Origin: Akkermansia sp.
Lineage (GTDB): Bacteria > Verrucomicrobiota > Verrucomicrobiia > Verrucomicrobiales > Akkermansiaceae
DNA length: 64,000 bases
Reading direction: 5' to 3'
NCBI RefSeq assembly: GCF_020860705.1
Contig: NZ_JAJBTT010000019.1
Coordinates: 1-64,000, forward strand
Positions 55,598-64,000 of the stretch are shown piece by piece. Within the stretch, counting starts at the first letter, position 1. Every line of letters starts with the position of its first letter. The notes below the pieces were generated by a model. That model was not told where the DNA came from, did no database searches, and worked only from the letters and a program-made list of their open reading frames with translations. A program made the position numbers and the translations under genes.

Positions 55598-56608
55598 TTA
55601 AAAATCAATGGAAACCTTCCCCTGCATCCCGGGACGGAATACCACGCCGTCCTCAGCCTTCGGCAGGCTTACCTTGACGGGAAAACGCTGCATGACCTTG
55701 GTAAAATAGCCGCTGACGTTCTCCGTGGAAATCAGGGAAAACGTGGCATAGGTGGCCGCCCCTATCTCATAAACCGTGCCATGGAACACCTTCCCTCCAT
55801 ACCCGTCCAGGGTGAACTGCACATCCTGCCCCTGCCTGATGCGCCCTATCTTGGTCTCCTCCACGCGGACGTTGAGCCAGATGTCCCCGCTGTCCACAAT
55901 AGAAAACAGTTTCTGGCCGGAACTGACCATCTCACCCCCGTTCACCAGCTTGCGGGCAACTACCCCGTCCACGGGGGACTTGATCACGCACTCCCCGCAC
56001 AGCACTTCCAATTCCTCCAGCTCTGCCCGGGCGGCTTCCAGCTGGGCCTGGGCAGACCGCTTTTCCTCCTCACGGTAGCCTTCCAGCTTGAGGGCCAGAT
56101 TTTCCTGCTCCGCCTTCTCCACAGCCTGCGCCGCCAGATAGGAAGCCCGTACGGCGTCCCGGTCTGCAGAACTGATGCCCGCCTCTTCCCTCACCAGCTT
56201 TTCAATGCGTTCATAATCCCGCCGCGCGTGTTCCAGGCTGGCGGAGGCCTGGGCCGTCCGTGCCCGCTGGGATTCGATTTCCTGCGGCCGGAACCCGGTC
56301 ATCATCTCATCATACCTGGCCTGCATCAGCTTGACGCGGGAACGCGCGGCCATCAGGCGCGCCTGCATGGTGCGGCCGTCCAGATGGGCAAGCGTCTGCC
56401 CGCGGGTCACGGCGTCTCCCTCCGCCACCTCCACGCTGGTAACGCGTTCCGCCAGCTTTGACCCCACGGAAACGATGCTCGCCTCCACGCGGCAGTCGTC
56501 CGTCTTCATGGAACGGCTCTCCCGGAAATGCCAGACGCCCCAGCCAATGGCGCCAACTGCCGCCAGGGCCATGCTCCCCAGTGAAATGGCCTTCAAATGC
56601 TTGCTCAT
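55598..56608 (-). CDS. HlyD/EmrA-type membrane-fusion protein
   Basis: This 336-residue periplasmic adaptor has one N-terminal membrane helix (AISLGSMALAAVGAIGWGVW). Next come a lipoyl-like half (VSVGSKLAERVTSVEVAEGD), a long coiled coil (about residues 85-205, rich in Glu, Arg and Ala), the second lipoyl half (VIKSPVDGVVARKLVNGGEM) and a beta-barrel. It links the MFS transporter to the outer-membrane factor. It overlaps the tetR stop by four bases, so the four genes form one operon. Confidence 0.93.
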   Translation of the reverse strand: MSKHLKAISLGSMALAAVGAIGWGVWHFRESRSMKTDDCRVEASIVSVGSKLAERVTSVEVAEGDAVTRGQTLAHLDGRTMQARLMAARSRVKLMQARYDEMMTGFRPQEIESQRARTAQASASLEHARRDYERIEKLVREEAGISSADRDAVRASYLAAQAVEKAEQENLALKLEGYREEEKRSAQAQLEAARAELEELEVLCGECVIKSPVDGVVARKLVNGGEMVSSGQKLFSIVDSGDIWLNVRVEETKIGRIRQGQDVQFTLDGYGGKVFHGTVYEIGAATYATFSLISTENVSGYFTKVMQRFPVKVSLPKAEDGVVFRPGMQGKVSIDF

Positions 56609-57222
56609 GCGTCGCAGGAAAGGCGTTGCCGGGAAAATCCCTGAATGAACAAATCAATGGTCAGCTTCATGGAGGCCACCTTGTCCTGCCACGACCTGCT
56701 GTCGTCATTCAGGCAGTACATCAGCATATAGCCGTGCAGCGTATTGACGAAGGCGCGCACCATGAGCCGGACATCCCCCTCCCGGACCTTTCCCTTTTCC
56801 TGCATGGCGGTCATGTAATCGCACAGGAAGGAGTGAAGTTCCCGGGGATCGCGCAAAAAATCATCTCCGTTCGTATCCACGGAATCCAGCGCGCTCAAGT
56901 AGGCCCGGAAGGCGTTTCTTTTGGCTTTTGTCGCCTGGAAGTACAGGCGCGCCGCCAGTTTCAGGTCATGCGCCAGCTCCCAGGTTCTCTTACGCTCAAA
57001 CTCTTTCTTCAATTCACTGACGTATTCCCTGTACCGGATGATTTCATCCAGCAGGGACTTTTTGGTGGCAAAGTAGCGGAAAACGGTCTTTTCACAAATC
57101 CCGGCCTTCTTCCCCACTTCCTGAACGCTGACGCGGTGGAACCCCCTTTCACTCATCAGTTCAATGGCCGCCTCCACAATCTTTCTCAGCGTGTTCTGCT
57201 GGACCCGTGTCATCTGCTCCAT
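56605..57222 (-). CDS. TetR-family repressor of the efflux operon
   Basis: This 205-residue protein has a TetR helix-turn-helix (IVEAAIELMSERGFHRVSVQ, EVGKKAGICEKTVFRYFATK) and a helical ligand domain. It is the first gene of the tetR-hlyD-MFS-OMF operon and sits three bases from a perfect 8-7-8 inverted repeat centred on its own -10 box. It therefore very probably represses its own operon, released when a pump substrate binds. Confidence 0.93.
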   Translation of the reverse strand: MEQMTRVQQNTLRKIVEAAIELMSERGFHRVSVQEVGKKAGICEKTVFRYFATKKSLLDEIIRYREYVSELKKEFERKRTWELAHDLKLAARLYFQATKAKRNAFRAYLSALDSVDTNGDDFLRDPRELHSFLCDYMTAMQEKGKVREGDVRLMVRAFVNTLHGYMLMYCLNDDSRSWQDKVASMKLTIDLFIQGFSRQRLSCDA

Positions 57223-57224
57223 AG

Positions 57225-57262
57225 ATGTCTGTCAGTGTAACAGACATTTTTTTACAGGTCAA
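57225..57262 (-). promoter_or_regulatory. Efflux operon promoter with TetR operator over the -10 box
   Basis: On the minus strand TTGACC (57262-57257), a 17-base spacer and TACACT (57239-57234) form the promoter. The inverted repeat ATGTCTGT-N7-ACAGACAT (57225-57247) is centred on the -10. Transcription would start about five bases before the ATG at 57222. Confidence 0.7.
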
Positions 57263-57304
57263 GGCCCTCTTCCCGGGCATGGGAACGCCCCTCCCGGCAG
57301 GCGC

Positions 57305-57340
57305 AAAAAAAACGACCGCTGCGGAAAACCGCAACGGCCG
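57305..57340 (-). terminator. Terminator of rpsO
   Basis: Read on the minus strand, a 12-bp stem (two G-U pairs) between 57340-57329 and 57324-57313 with a TTTT loop is followed by eight T. It lies 28 bases beyond the rpsO stop. Confidence 0.88.
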
Positions 57341-57368
57341 TATCAAACGGGAATAAATGCTCCGCCGT

Positions 57369-57623
57369 TTAGCGGCGAAGGCCAAGACGCTGAATCAGGC
57401 TCTGATACTGGGCCAGATCTTCACGCTTGACGTAATCAAGAAGCTTGCGGCGCAGAGCCACCATCTTCAGCAACCCGCGGCGGGAAGAAACATCATGCTT
57501 GTTCGTGCTCAGGTGGTCGGTCAGGTGGGCGATGCGCTGGGTCAGGTGGGCGATCTGGTAGCTGGAGCTACCGGAATCCTTTTCATGCATCTTGAATTCC
57601 TGCAAATTGATTTCGTTACTCAT
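57369..57623 (-). CDS. rpsO: Ribosomal protein S15
   Basis: This 84-residue small-subunit protein binds 16S rRNA at the central-domain three-way junction. It has the family signature: [58 protein letters not shown] and the C-terminal [12 protein letters not shown]. The length (usual 88-89) is slightly short at the N terminus. It is a single-gene unit with its own strong terminator. Confidence 0.97.
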   Translation of the reverse strand: MSNEINLQEFKMHEKDSGSSSYQIAHLTQRIAHLTDHLSTNKHDVSSRRGLLKMVALRRKLLDYVKREDLAQYQSLIQRLGLRR

Positions 57624-57724
57624 AAGTGTTTTCTTTGAATGTATTTAGCTCGTGGCAGCGGCTAATCGACACTGTGAGGGCGCCAACTATGCATCATCCC
57701 GCCCCAAAAGCAATTCAAATTTCA

Positions 57725-58366
57725 TCATACCGGAGAATTTGCCTCCGTTCCTCCGGCAGCAGCGCCATTCCCGCTTTTCTCAACCTGCCATGCCTCCCGG
57801 TCCTTTTCCGTAATAGGCCGTATCACACGGCAGGGATTTCCCACCGCCACCACATTGGCGGGAATGTCCTTCGTCACCACGCTGCCTGCACCTATCACGG
57901 AATTCCTGCCGATGCGAACGCCCGGCGCAATAACCGCGTGACCTCCTATCCACACCCCGTCCTCAATGGTGACGGGCAGCGCAAATTCCAGCCCCTCCCT
58001 TCTCAGGCCCGGGTCCACGGGATGCCCTGCGGTGTAAATGCCCACATTGGGGCCTATCAGCACGTCATTGCCGATCGTGACCGCGGCGCAGTCCAGAACT
58101 ACCAGGTTGAAATTGATATACACACGGTCCCCCATCCGGATATTGAAACCATAGTCGCACCGCAGGGGCGGTTCCAGATAGCAGCCTTCCCCCATCCGGC
58201 CGAAAAGCTCCGCTGCCACCTCCCGGCGCAACCCCTCCTCCCCGGGAGCAGACTGGTTGTAGCGGAAGACGAGCTGGCGCGCCCTGAGGCGGGCGGCCGT
58301 CAAGTCAGGATCCTGGGCATGGTACAAGCGCCCGGCCAGCATGTTATTCCAATCCTTCGAGGCCAT
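57725..58366 (-). CDS. Sugar O-acetyltransferase, maltose-acetyltransferase (Maa) type
   Basis: This 213-residue hexapeptide-repeat (left-handed beta-helix) acetyltransferase has the N-terminal Mac domain (DWNNMLAGRLYHAQDPDLTA, RLRARQLVFRYNQSAP). LbH repeats follow, with the catalytic His in IYTAGHPVDPGLRREGLEFA, then VWIGGHAVIAPGVRIGRNSV and PANVVAVGNPCRVIR. The start at 58366, inside the end of the L,D-transpeptidase gene, matches the N-terminal extension of the family. It acetylates a sugar using acetyl-CoA; the natural substrate is unknown. It overlaps the upstream gene by 23 bases and is probably co-translated. Confidence 0.93.
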   Translation of the reverse strand: MASKDWNNMLAGRLYHAQDPDLTAARLRARQLVFRYNQSAPGEEGLRREVAAELFGRMGEGCYLEPPLRCDYGFNIRMGDRVYINFNLVVLDCAAVTIGNDVLIGPNVGIYTAGHPVDPGLRREGLEFALPVTIEDGVWIGGHAVIAPGVRIGRNSVIGAGSVVTKDIPANVVAVGNPCRVIRPITEKDREAWQVEKSGNGAAAGGTEANSPV

Positions 58367-59207
58367 GGGATGAAGAGGGGGTTACGACATCCGCTCCGGA
58401 AGAGGGCAGCGGCGCGTTCCCCTGTTCTTCCACAGACGGTGCGGCCGCGGCATCCTTTTCTACGGATGCTTCCGACCTTACAAGCTCCCTCTTCCCGGAG
58501 GAAGGGGAATTTGCGCCAGCCTGCGGAGCGGACGGCTTATGCACCGTTCTGAAAACGTCATCCGGTTTCTTCTGAAGCTCGTGAATGTTCCAGCTCCCGT
58601 CCCTGACAATCACGCGGGTTCCCACGGGAGCCACCTCAAACAGGTTCTTTGCAATCAGATGGGGAATGCGGATGCACCCATGGGAGGACGGGCGGCCGGG
58701 CAAATACCCTTCATGAATCCCCACGGCCCCGTTCACTCTCATGAAATAAGGCATCTGGGCCGGTTCAAACCTTTCTCCCGGCCGTGCGGCATCCTTCCGT
58801 ATATCCCCGTCGCGCTGCTCTCCGGCGGCATTGATGAAGGTTCCGTAATAGGAATGATGGTCCTTGTCCTTGGAAGCGATCCGGAAACAGCCGGCCGGCG
58901 TCATGCCGGAGCTTCTTCCGGAGCTGATGGGCGCATACGCAATGCGGTGCGTTCCGCGGTACACATACATCATCTGCTTTTTCTTATCCACCACGACCAG
59001 AAGCTTTCCCGGCATGGAGGGATCGTCCTCCCACTTGAGCAGATGCCCCGGAATGGTTCCTGTTTCCTTAAAATACCCGGTCATTTCTTCCACCGGAATA
59101 TTGGAAGGGGAAGAAAGGGGGGCATCCTTTCCCGTAGTGCCGCAGGAGGAAAACAGAAACGGAACGCACAGGCAGGGAACCAGCAGCTGGGGAAAGGATA
59201 ACTTCAT
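58344..59207 (-). CDS. L,D-transpeptidase (YkuD) lipoprotein
   Basis: The ATG at 59207 gives a lipoprotein signal (LLVPCLCVPFLFSSC, lipid Cys22). The 287-residue protein has a YkuD domain: KLLVVVDKKKQMMYVYRGTH, the substrate loop SSGRSSGMTPAGCF, and the catalytic GIHEGYLPGRPSSHGCIRIP with nucleophile Cys in HGCIR. A low-complexity Ser/Ala/Pro/Glu tail follows. It makes 3-3 peptidoglycan cross-links or attaches proteins to the wall. Starts at 59222 and 59237 are alternatives. It lies next to phage DNA; its promoter region includes a TTGACA-N4-TGTCAA palindrome. Confidence 0.92.
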   Translation of the reverse strand: MKLSFPQLLVPCLCVPFLFSSCGTTGKDAPLSSPSNIPVEEMTGYFKETGTIPGHLLKWEDDPSMPGKLLVVVDKKKQMMYVYRGTHRIAYAPISSGRSSGMTPAGCFRIASKDKDHHSYYGTFINAAGEQRDGDIRKDAARPGERFEPAQMPYFMRVNGAVGIHEGYLPGRPSSHGCIRIPHLIAKNLFEVAPVGTRVIVRDGSWNIHELQKKPDDVFRTVHKPSAPQAGANSPSSGKRELVRSEASVEKDAAAAPSVEEQGNAPLPSSGADVVTPSSSHGLEGLE

Positions 59208-59264
59208 CTCGGGGAGTCGCATCACTGCGTTAGACAACGGGAGGCCGGAAAAAGGAACCGCTTT

Positions 59265-59280
59265 TTGACAAAACTGTCAA
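59265..59280. repeat. Inverted repeat TTGACA-N4-TGTCAA at the phage/host boundary
   Basis: A perfect 6-bp dyad (59265-59270 and 59275-59280) lies between the L,D-transpeptidase start and the terminase stop. It could be an operator; as a terminator it lacks a T-run. Confidence 0.35.
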
Positions 59281-59321
59281 CCATCAATCAAAAAATTCTT
59301 TTCCGTTCCCGTTCCGCATCC

Positions 59322-60953
59322 TCACCACATCCGGGCGCGCCTGCCGCGGCTCCCCTCATTCACAGGCCCGTGAAGCAGTCCGTGGGACCACGCCTCCGCA
59401 AACGTGCGCGCGGCATCCGCCGTATGGGAATGTCCGTCATGCACGGGGCTTTCCGCTACGGAACCACCCGCACCGGGCGGCCTGGACCTGTACAATTCCA
59501 GATGTTCCACCCCTCCGGGTTCCTCCTCTCCGCGCATGTTGCGCACCCTCTCCTGGGTGCGGGCATGAAAGAAGCTGCGTTCCAGCAGTTCCCGCAGGGT
59601 ATTGATTCCCCTCCAGACATCCGTGGTCCTGGGAACGACGCGCACGTTCCCCAATCCCAGCCGCCCCATGTTCTCTACGTAGGAAACACCGTGCGCATCC
59701 CTCCGCGCCGCGTCATGAGGCAGCAGATGCGCCGTAACCGCCACACCGTGCAGCTTTTCCCATTCCCGCATCTTTTCCACATAGTGGGCCAGGGGCTGCT
59801 GGTTGGCGGCATAATGGTCCAGCCAGTGGAAGCTGTCCCCCATCACCTGCACAAGCCAGATGGCCGTATGGTCGCTCAGGCCCAGGTCCCACGCCGTGAA
59901 GGATGGCGCGCCGGGGTCCGCGGCAAACTCCATCCCCACCCGCCCCTGCTCCCGCAGGGCCATGATGCGGCTGCCGTAAATGCTACCTTCCTCCCCGGTG
60001 GCAAAAGCTTCCTGCGGCGTTCCCGGATACTCCTGCTTCATGGCGGCCCCCATCACCCGGGCCATGCGGGCGTACCACCTTTTCTGGCCGGAATCCAGCG
60101 TTACTCCCGTTTCCCGTTCCAGAGACAGGAAATACTCATCCAGTTCCCGGCTCCATCTGCCACGGCCGGGCAATGTATATTCCTCCTGGTCAAACCAGCT
60201 GAAAAAGAAAAACCGGAAATCCAGGGGGGAGAGCTCGCTTTTTCCCAGGTTTTCCATGGCTTGGCGCGTCAATTCGTAATTCACGCCGTACCGCCCTCCC
60301 TCATGGGTGCTCTCCTTCAGGATGAAGCCGCCGGGAGGCACCGTATTGATTGCCCCCGTGCGGATCTCCCTGGCCCGCCACGGCGCATGCACGGAAACAT
60401 GCGCCAGTTCGGAAACGTGCAGGAACTGCATGGTGCCCCCGCGCAGGTTCGTCCCCACGCGCACATCGCTTCCGTTGGCAAAAGCCAGGCGGGTGCGTGC
60501 GGCCGTGCAGGGACGCCATTCCCCCTTCTTCTCCACGCCGGACAGGCTCTTGATCCTCTCTCCCAGCCGGGCCAGCGCCACATCCATCGCGGAAGGATTG
60601 GGCGGCACGTAATCCAGATGGTCCCAGGCGAAATGCAGCTTGGCGAGCTTCTGCTGGGCGTCCGGAAGGCTCTTGTCAATAATGCCGCAATGGAAATTGG
60701 ACCGGAACAGGCTCATGTCCAGCATCAGCATGGCCACATACGTGGAAATGCCCAGCTGGCGCGCTTTCAGGATGTCGTTCCTGTACCACAGCCGCTCATG
60801 CAGCCGCCGCTGGGCCCTGTTCAGGGAAAAACGCTGAAGCTGGCCGGCCTTGTTTTCTATCCAGTACAGATGTTCCAGCCGCCAGAGCTGGCTGGACAGG
60901 ACGGACTGCCACGGCAGGCTCCAGGATTCTGTCAGCTGATTAAAAGTTTCCAT
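59322..60953 (-). CDS. Phage terminase large subunit (TerL)
   Basis: Motor and nuclease that packages phage DNA. In the 543 residues I see an ATPase with a deviant Walker A, ILKARQLGIST (61-71), a Walker B with catalytic Glu, MQFLHVSELAH (175-185), and a coupling region. The RNase H-like nuclease has acidic motifs in FTAWDLGLSDHTA (Asp356), LPHDAARRD (Asp414) and VHDGHSHTADAAR (Asp506/Asp513). All key residues appear present, so it is not obviously decayed. It overlaps the upstream giant gene by 14 bases. No portal or capsid gene follows: the next gene is a host L,D-transpeptidase, so this is the end of an element. Confidence 0.9.
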   Translation of the reverse strand: METFNQLTESWSLPWQSVLSSQLWRLEHLYWIENKAGQLQRFSLNRAQRRLHERLWYRNDILKARQLGISTYVAMLMLDMSLFRSNFHCGIIDKSLPDAQQKLAKLHFAWDHLDYVPPNPSAMDVALARLGERIKSLSGVEKKGEWRPCTAARTRLAFANGSDVRVGTNLRGGTMQFLHVSELAHVSVHAPWRAREIRTGAINTVPPGGFILKESTHEGGRYGVNYELTRQAMENLGKSELSPLDFRFFFFSWFDQEEYTLPGRGRWSRELDEYFLSLERETGVTLDSGQKRWYARMARVMGAAMKQEYPGTPQEAFATGEEGSIYGSRIMALREQGRVGMEFAADPGAPSFTAWDLGLSDHTAIWLVQVMGDSFHWLDHYAANQQPLAHYVEKMREWEKLHGVAVTAHLLPHDAARRDAHGVSYVENMGRLGLGNVRVVPRTTDVWRGINTLRELLERSFFHARTQERVRNMRGEEEPGGVEHLELYRSRPPGAGGSVAESPVHDGHSHTADAARTFAEAWSHGLLHGPVNEGSRGRRARMW

Positions 60954-63900
60954 GTTCCTCCACCAGCTTCTTCAGCAATGCTCCCTCCCCCGTCATTCCC
61001 TTCAGGGCATCCGTCCCCCTGTCCAGGGGCAGGCGGTACGCCAGAGGATCGTTCAGCACATGGGAGACAAAGCGCAGCGCCTGCACCATCACGGGATCAA
61101 ACAGGTCAAGCTTCCCGCGCAAATAGCCTTCACGCACGCCCAGCTCCTCATACAGCCTGATGACATCTTCCATGAAGCACCCCACGGCCTGTTCCCTGTT
61201 CCACCAGAAGCGTTCCTGGGCATCCTCATTCCCCAGCGTTTCAAGAATCCGGCCCAGAGACCGGCCACGGCTCTCCTGCACGGTTTTCAGGGAGGGTTCC
61301 TCCCCGGCTCCCGTGAAGCACTCCAGCGGAATATAGGAATCCCGCTCGGACCCCGCAGGCAGCCCCCTTCTGTCCAGATAAACGCCATTCCACGCATGCA
61401 CCACGTACGGCGCGCGCGCCGGACGCACAGGACTTTCCGGAACGCCCGGCATCAGGCGCACGGTATGCCCCGGATCGTCCGGATCACGGTAAATCACGCA
61501 ATTGGCATACATCGCGCGCGCCTCCTCCGGATCAGGCAGGAAGGGGAGCATGCCCCCTTTCATCTCATCCTGCCTGCGGTCCAGAACATCAATCAGGGAG
61601 GCGGCTTCATCCAGGGGAAGCTCCCGGCGCCAGGCATCCGTGACTCCCTGGGGAGCCTCTTTGGAATCAATCCGGTACGTCCTTCCCCGCCAAATAACGC
61701 CGGACTCCGCGGCCTCAGGCCGGCCCGCAAAATCACGCCGCACCGCGTCCAGCGTCTCCACCGCCCGGACCACGTCCGGACGGCTGCGCCATGCGGCTGG
61801 CGCAGGAACGCCGCGCCTGACGGAAAAATCATCTTCCACATACAAGGGGGCGTCCAGAACGGGCTGCGGGAGGGGATCCCCCATCGCCGCCAGAGAAACC
61901 TCCTTCGTGCGCAGGACGCCCTGTCTTGCCCCTTCCCTGAACGGGCGCTTCACCAAATGCAGGTACAAGCCGGGATGTTCCGGATCCGGCCGCCACAAAT
62001 TCAATTGGGGAAATTCCCTCAAAGCCGCGGCCAGTTCCGTCATGCGGCGTTCCGCCAGACGTTCCATCCTGCGGTCGGAGCCGCTGTATCCGTCCAGCCT
62101 GGACAGGGAACGCACCAGGTCTTCCCTCACGTGGTCCGGAGCCGTGGACAAAAGCCTGCCTGTCATCAGGCTGTGGGAATACCTCTCCATCATGGGCAGG
62201 CGCACTTCCCCGCTCCCTGCATTCCAGGCGCGTTCCGCCCGTATCCGGTCATTCATTCCCACCGTCTCACGGAGCATGCCCATGAACTCGGCGGTACCAG
62301 GCCCCTCCTTCAGCGTTTTCTTCAACTCCGCGGCGCGGCGCACCAGTTCCTCCAGGGGTTCGGGAGCCCTGTCCGGGCTTGCGGCCCCGTAGCGTGCCCA
62401 TGAAGCCACCGTTTCCGGAACGGCGTCATGATCCAGATGGGCAAAAAAATACTCTTTGGAAAGCTGGGACAGTTCCTCAATCAGCTCCGTCTCTCCGGGC
62501 AGCCCCCGGCGGCGGGGAACGCGGCCCAGATGCTGAAGCATCTCCCAGGCGCCCTCCGGAGAAATCTGGTCCGTGCGCATCAGCCGGTCCCAGACGACCT
62601 CCGCCTTGTCCTCAATCAGGGCCAGGGGATTGTGCGTATTATGAAGCCGCAGCCGGTGCATCACGAGCCCCTTGGCCGTGGGTACGGGCAGATTGTCCGC
62701 ATCCACGCCCAGCTGCTGCACGTCCCCCACATACTTGCCGTGAATATCCATGCGCTCCCTCAGGGCATCAGGACTCATCAGCGTTTCAGCGGCCACGCGG
62801 CCCCTGCCCGTCACCTCCAGGCGGTCTCCGGAACCCACGGCTCCGCGCAGGCCATAACCCGCCTTCAGCATATCCGCCACCGCCATGGCCGTCAGGCTGT
62901 CATACAGGCAGGAAAGGCGTTCCCCCTGCACGTTTTCCAGCCCGGAGGTCAACCGCAGGTAATTGGTATCCCATTCCGGATGCCCGCTGCGGGCATGCCA
63001 TTCCCAGCTCCGGATCAAATCCCTCTTGGCCGTGCAGGCAGGGGAAAACATCATGGAAACGTTGGCCATCAGGTCCGCCCCGGCTGCCTCCCGGGAAGAG
63101 TGCCAGGCCGACCATTTGCCATTGGGGTACCGCACCCTCCACAGCTTTTCCCCGCCTTCCCCGCCCTGCGACGACTGGAACAGGCGCGGAGACAGGAGGG
63201 AAAGATTTTCCACCGCCTTTTTCGTGCCCGGATAGATGCGCGGAACCGCCTGCTCCGGTCCGGCATCCAGCCGCGGCGCATCCAGTACGGAGGCATAACG
63301 GGCCACCTGCTCCGGCTCCACTTCCAAAAAACGGGACAACAGCCGTCCGTAGCTTTCCACCGGCGTATAGCCGCGCCCCACATGCACATCAAACTCCTTC
63401 ATGTTGGGAAGCACATGGAACAAACTGTTCACATCCGCCTGGGTTCCCCATACAAAACGGTTCATCTCCCGCAATTCCGGGCTTACCCCGTGGCGTTCCC
63501 TGTCCCCCAGGGAGGCCATCATGCCGCTCATGCGGGACAGGGCGGCGGCCAGGCCTTCCGGGTCCGACGCGCGGGCCAGCAAATCCGGGGCATGCAGCAG
63601 GGCGCTCCCCTCCTCCAGCCAGCGGTGCGCCCTGGCACAGGAAACCTCATCACGGCAAAACGACTGCCACAAGCGGAGGGCCACATGGCCGGACACCTCT
63701 TCATGGGAAGCCCCGTGCACCCGCTCCATCACCCCCTCATAAACATTGGCGCGCGTTCTGCGGTCCATTTCCACAGTGACGGCGTCCCAGTCCCTGCCGG
63801 AAAGCCCCGCACTGCGTCCCGCTTCCTCCGGATAAGCCAGCAGCAGCATCCTGTACGGACGGTAGGCGCGCTTCTTCAGCCTGTCTTCCACAAACGTCCG

Positions 63901-64000
63901 GCGCAGGGCGTCCGCATTCACGTCATAGTCCGCCGCATTTCTCAAACGCCACGGAATTTCCCGCCCGTTCCTGTTCCGAGATAACCCCAGGTCCTCCTCT
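60940..64000 (-). CDS. Giant phage-associated protein of unknown function (cut by window edge)
   Basis: The frame is open from 60940 to the window edge with no stop, so at least 1020 residues are present and the start is outside; a TTG at 63945 is the first internal candidate. The protein is highly charged, rich in Arg, Glu and Leu, without signal peptide or membrane helices. Recognisable short patches are WRVRYPNGKWSAWHSSREAA, GRVAAETLMSPDAL and VVHAWNGVYLDRRGLPAGS, none of which I can assign. Its size, cytoplasmic nature and overlap with terL suggest a phage structural, ejected or polyvalent protein. That is inference only. Confidence 0.7.
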   Translation of the reverse strand, partial: EEDLGLSRNRNGREIPWRLRNAADYDVNADALRRTFVEDRLKKRAYRPYRMLLLAYPEEAGRSAGLSGRDWDAVTVEMDRRTRANVYEGVMERVHGASHEEVSGHVALRLWQSFCRDEVSCARAHRWLEEGSALLHAPDLLARASDPEGLAAALSRMSGMMASLGDRERHGVSPELREMNRFVWGTQADVNSLFHVLPNMKEFDVHVGRGYTPVESYGRLLSRFLEVEPEQVARYASVLDAPRLDAGPEQAVPRIYPGTKKAVENLSLLSPRLFQSSQGGEGGEKLWRVRYPNGKWSAWHSSREAAGADLMANVSMMFSPACTAKRDLIRSWEWHARSGHPEWDTNYLRLTSGLENVQGERLSCLYDSLTAMAVADMLKAGYGLRGAVGSGDRLEVTGRGRVAAETLMSPDALRERMDIHGKYVGDVQQLGVDADNLPVPTAKGLVMHRLRLHNTHNPLALIEDKAEVVWDRLMRTDQISPEGAWEMLQHLGRVPRRRGLPGETELIEELSQLSKEYFFAHLDHDAVPETVASWARYGAASPDRAPEPLEELVRRAAELKKTLKEGPGTAEFMGMLRETVGMNDRIRAERAWNAGSGEVRLPMMERYSHSLMTGRLLSTAPDHVREDLVRSLSRLDGYSGSDRRMERLAERRMTELAAALREFPQLNLWRPDPEHPGLYLHLVKRPFREGARQGVLRTKEVSLAAMGDPLPQPVLDAPLYVEDDFSVRRGVPAPAAWRSRPDVVRAVETLDAVRRDFAGRPEAAESGVIWRGRTYRIDSKEAPQGVTDAWRRELPLDEAASLIDVLDRRQDEMKGGMLPFLPDPEEARAMYANCVIYRDPDDPGHTVRLMPGVPESPVRPARAPYVVHAWNGVYLDRRGLPAGSERDSYIPLECFTGAGEEPSLKTVQESRGRSLGRILETLGNEDAQERFWWNREQAVGCFMEDVIRLYEELGVREGYLRGKLDLFDPVMVQALRFVSHVLNDPLAYRLPLDRGTDALKGMTGEGALLKKLVEEHGNF

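Overview
This is a GC-rich bacterial chromosome segment. It closely resembles Akkermansia (Verrucomicrobiota), probably A. muciniphila or a near relative. That call is my recognition, not a database search. It rests on a secreted GH20 hexosaminidase, a PEP-CTERM surface protein with autotransporter-associated repeats, a Pmp-type autotransporter, a GadB-type glutamate decarboxylase, SHD1 and PA14 proteins of planctomycete/verrucomicrobial style, and sparse Shine-Dalgarno sequences. There are about 35 credible protein genes, two of them cut by the window edges. I saw no tRNA, rRNA or CRISPR array.

Layout. 1-10.8 kb: a truncated ClC-like channel, then mostly envelope or secreted proteins (M15 peptidase, outer-membrane barrel protein, GH20 hexosaminidase, a secreted beta-propeller with a small partner, a PEP-CTERM protein). 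10.9-22.6 kb: a nitrogen block of gltB and glnN (type III glutamine synthetase), transcribed divergently, followed by carB-carA. 22.7-29.5 kb: gmd and fcl (GDP-fucose), an NhaC antiporter, a membrane-anchored PA14 protein, manA and a lipoprotein amidase. 30.2-35.5 kb: gadB and a large autotransporter. 35.7-45.4 kb: pyrD-dnaE-GNAT, thiE, then a cytochrome/thioredoxin/TetR cluster. 45.5-52.2 kb: tandem CNNM/CorC proteins, a secreted M42-type peptidase and pnp. 52.6-59.2 kb: a TetR-controlled EmrAB-TolC-like efflux operon, rpsO, a sugar acetyltransferase and an L,D-transpeptidase. 59.3-64 kb: phage-derived DNA (terminase large subunit and a giant unknown protein).

Regulation gives the strongest new observations. 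gltB and glnN each have a textbook sigma-54 promoter (GG-N10-GC). The two promoters lie in a near-perfect 30-base mirror repeat, with three copies of a CCTGTTTT(T)ACA element between them that could bind the activator. The PEP-CTERM gene has a sigma-70-like promoter whose 17-base spacer is exactly a palindrome, and a partial copy of that palindrome lies 150 bases upstream. The efflux TetR gene has an 8-7-8 operator centred on its -10 box. Several promoters (pyrD, thiE, tetR, perhaps the M42 gene) place the transcription start within a few bases of the start codon, which suggests leaderless mRNAs. The region upstream of pnp folds on paper into several hairpins, one of which needs the minus-strand transcript to pair.

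Together the genes fit a gut-dwelling, glycan-degrading bacterium. It takes N-acetylhexosamines from host glycans, makes its own GDP-fucose, assimilates ammonia through GS/GOGAT under probable sigma-54 control, and carries a remodelled envelope with autotransporters, drug efflux and a multihaem cytochrome.
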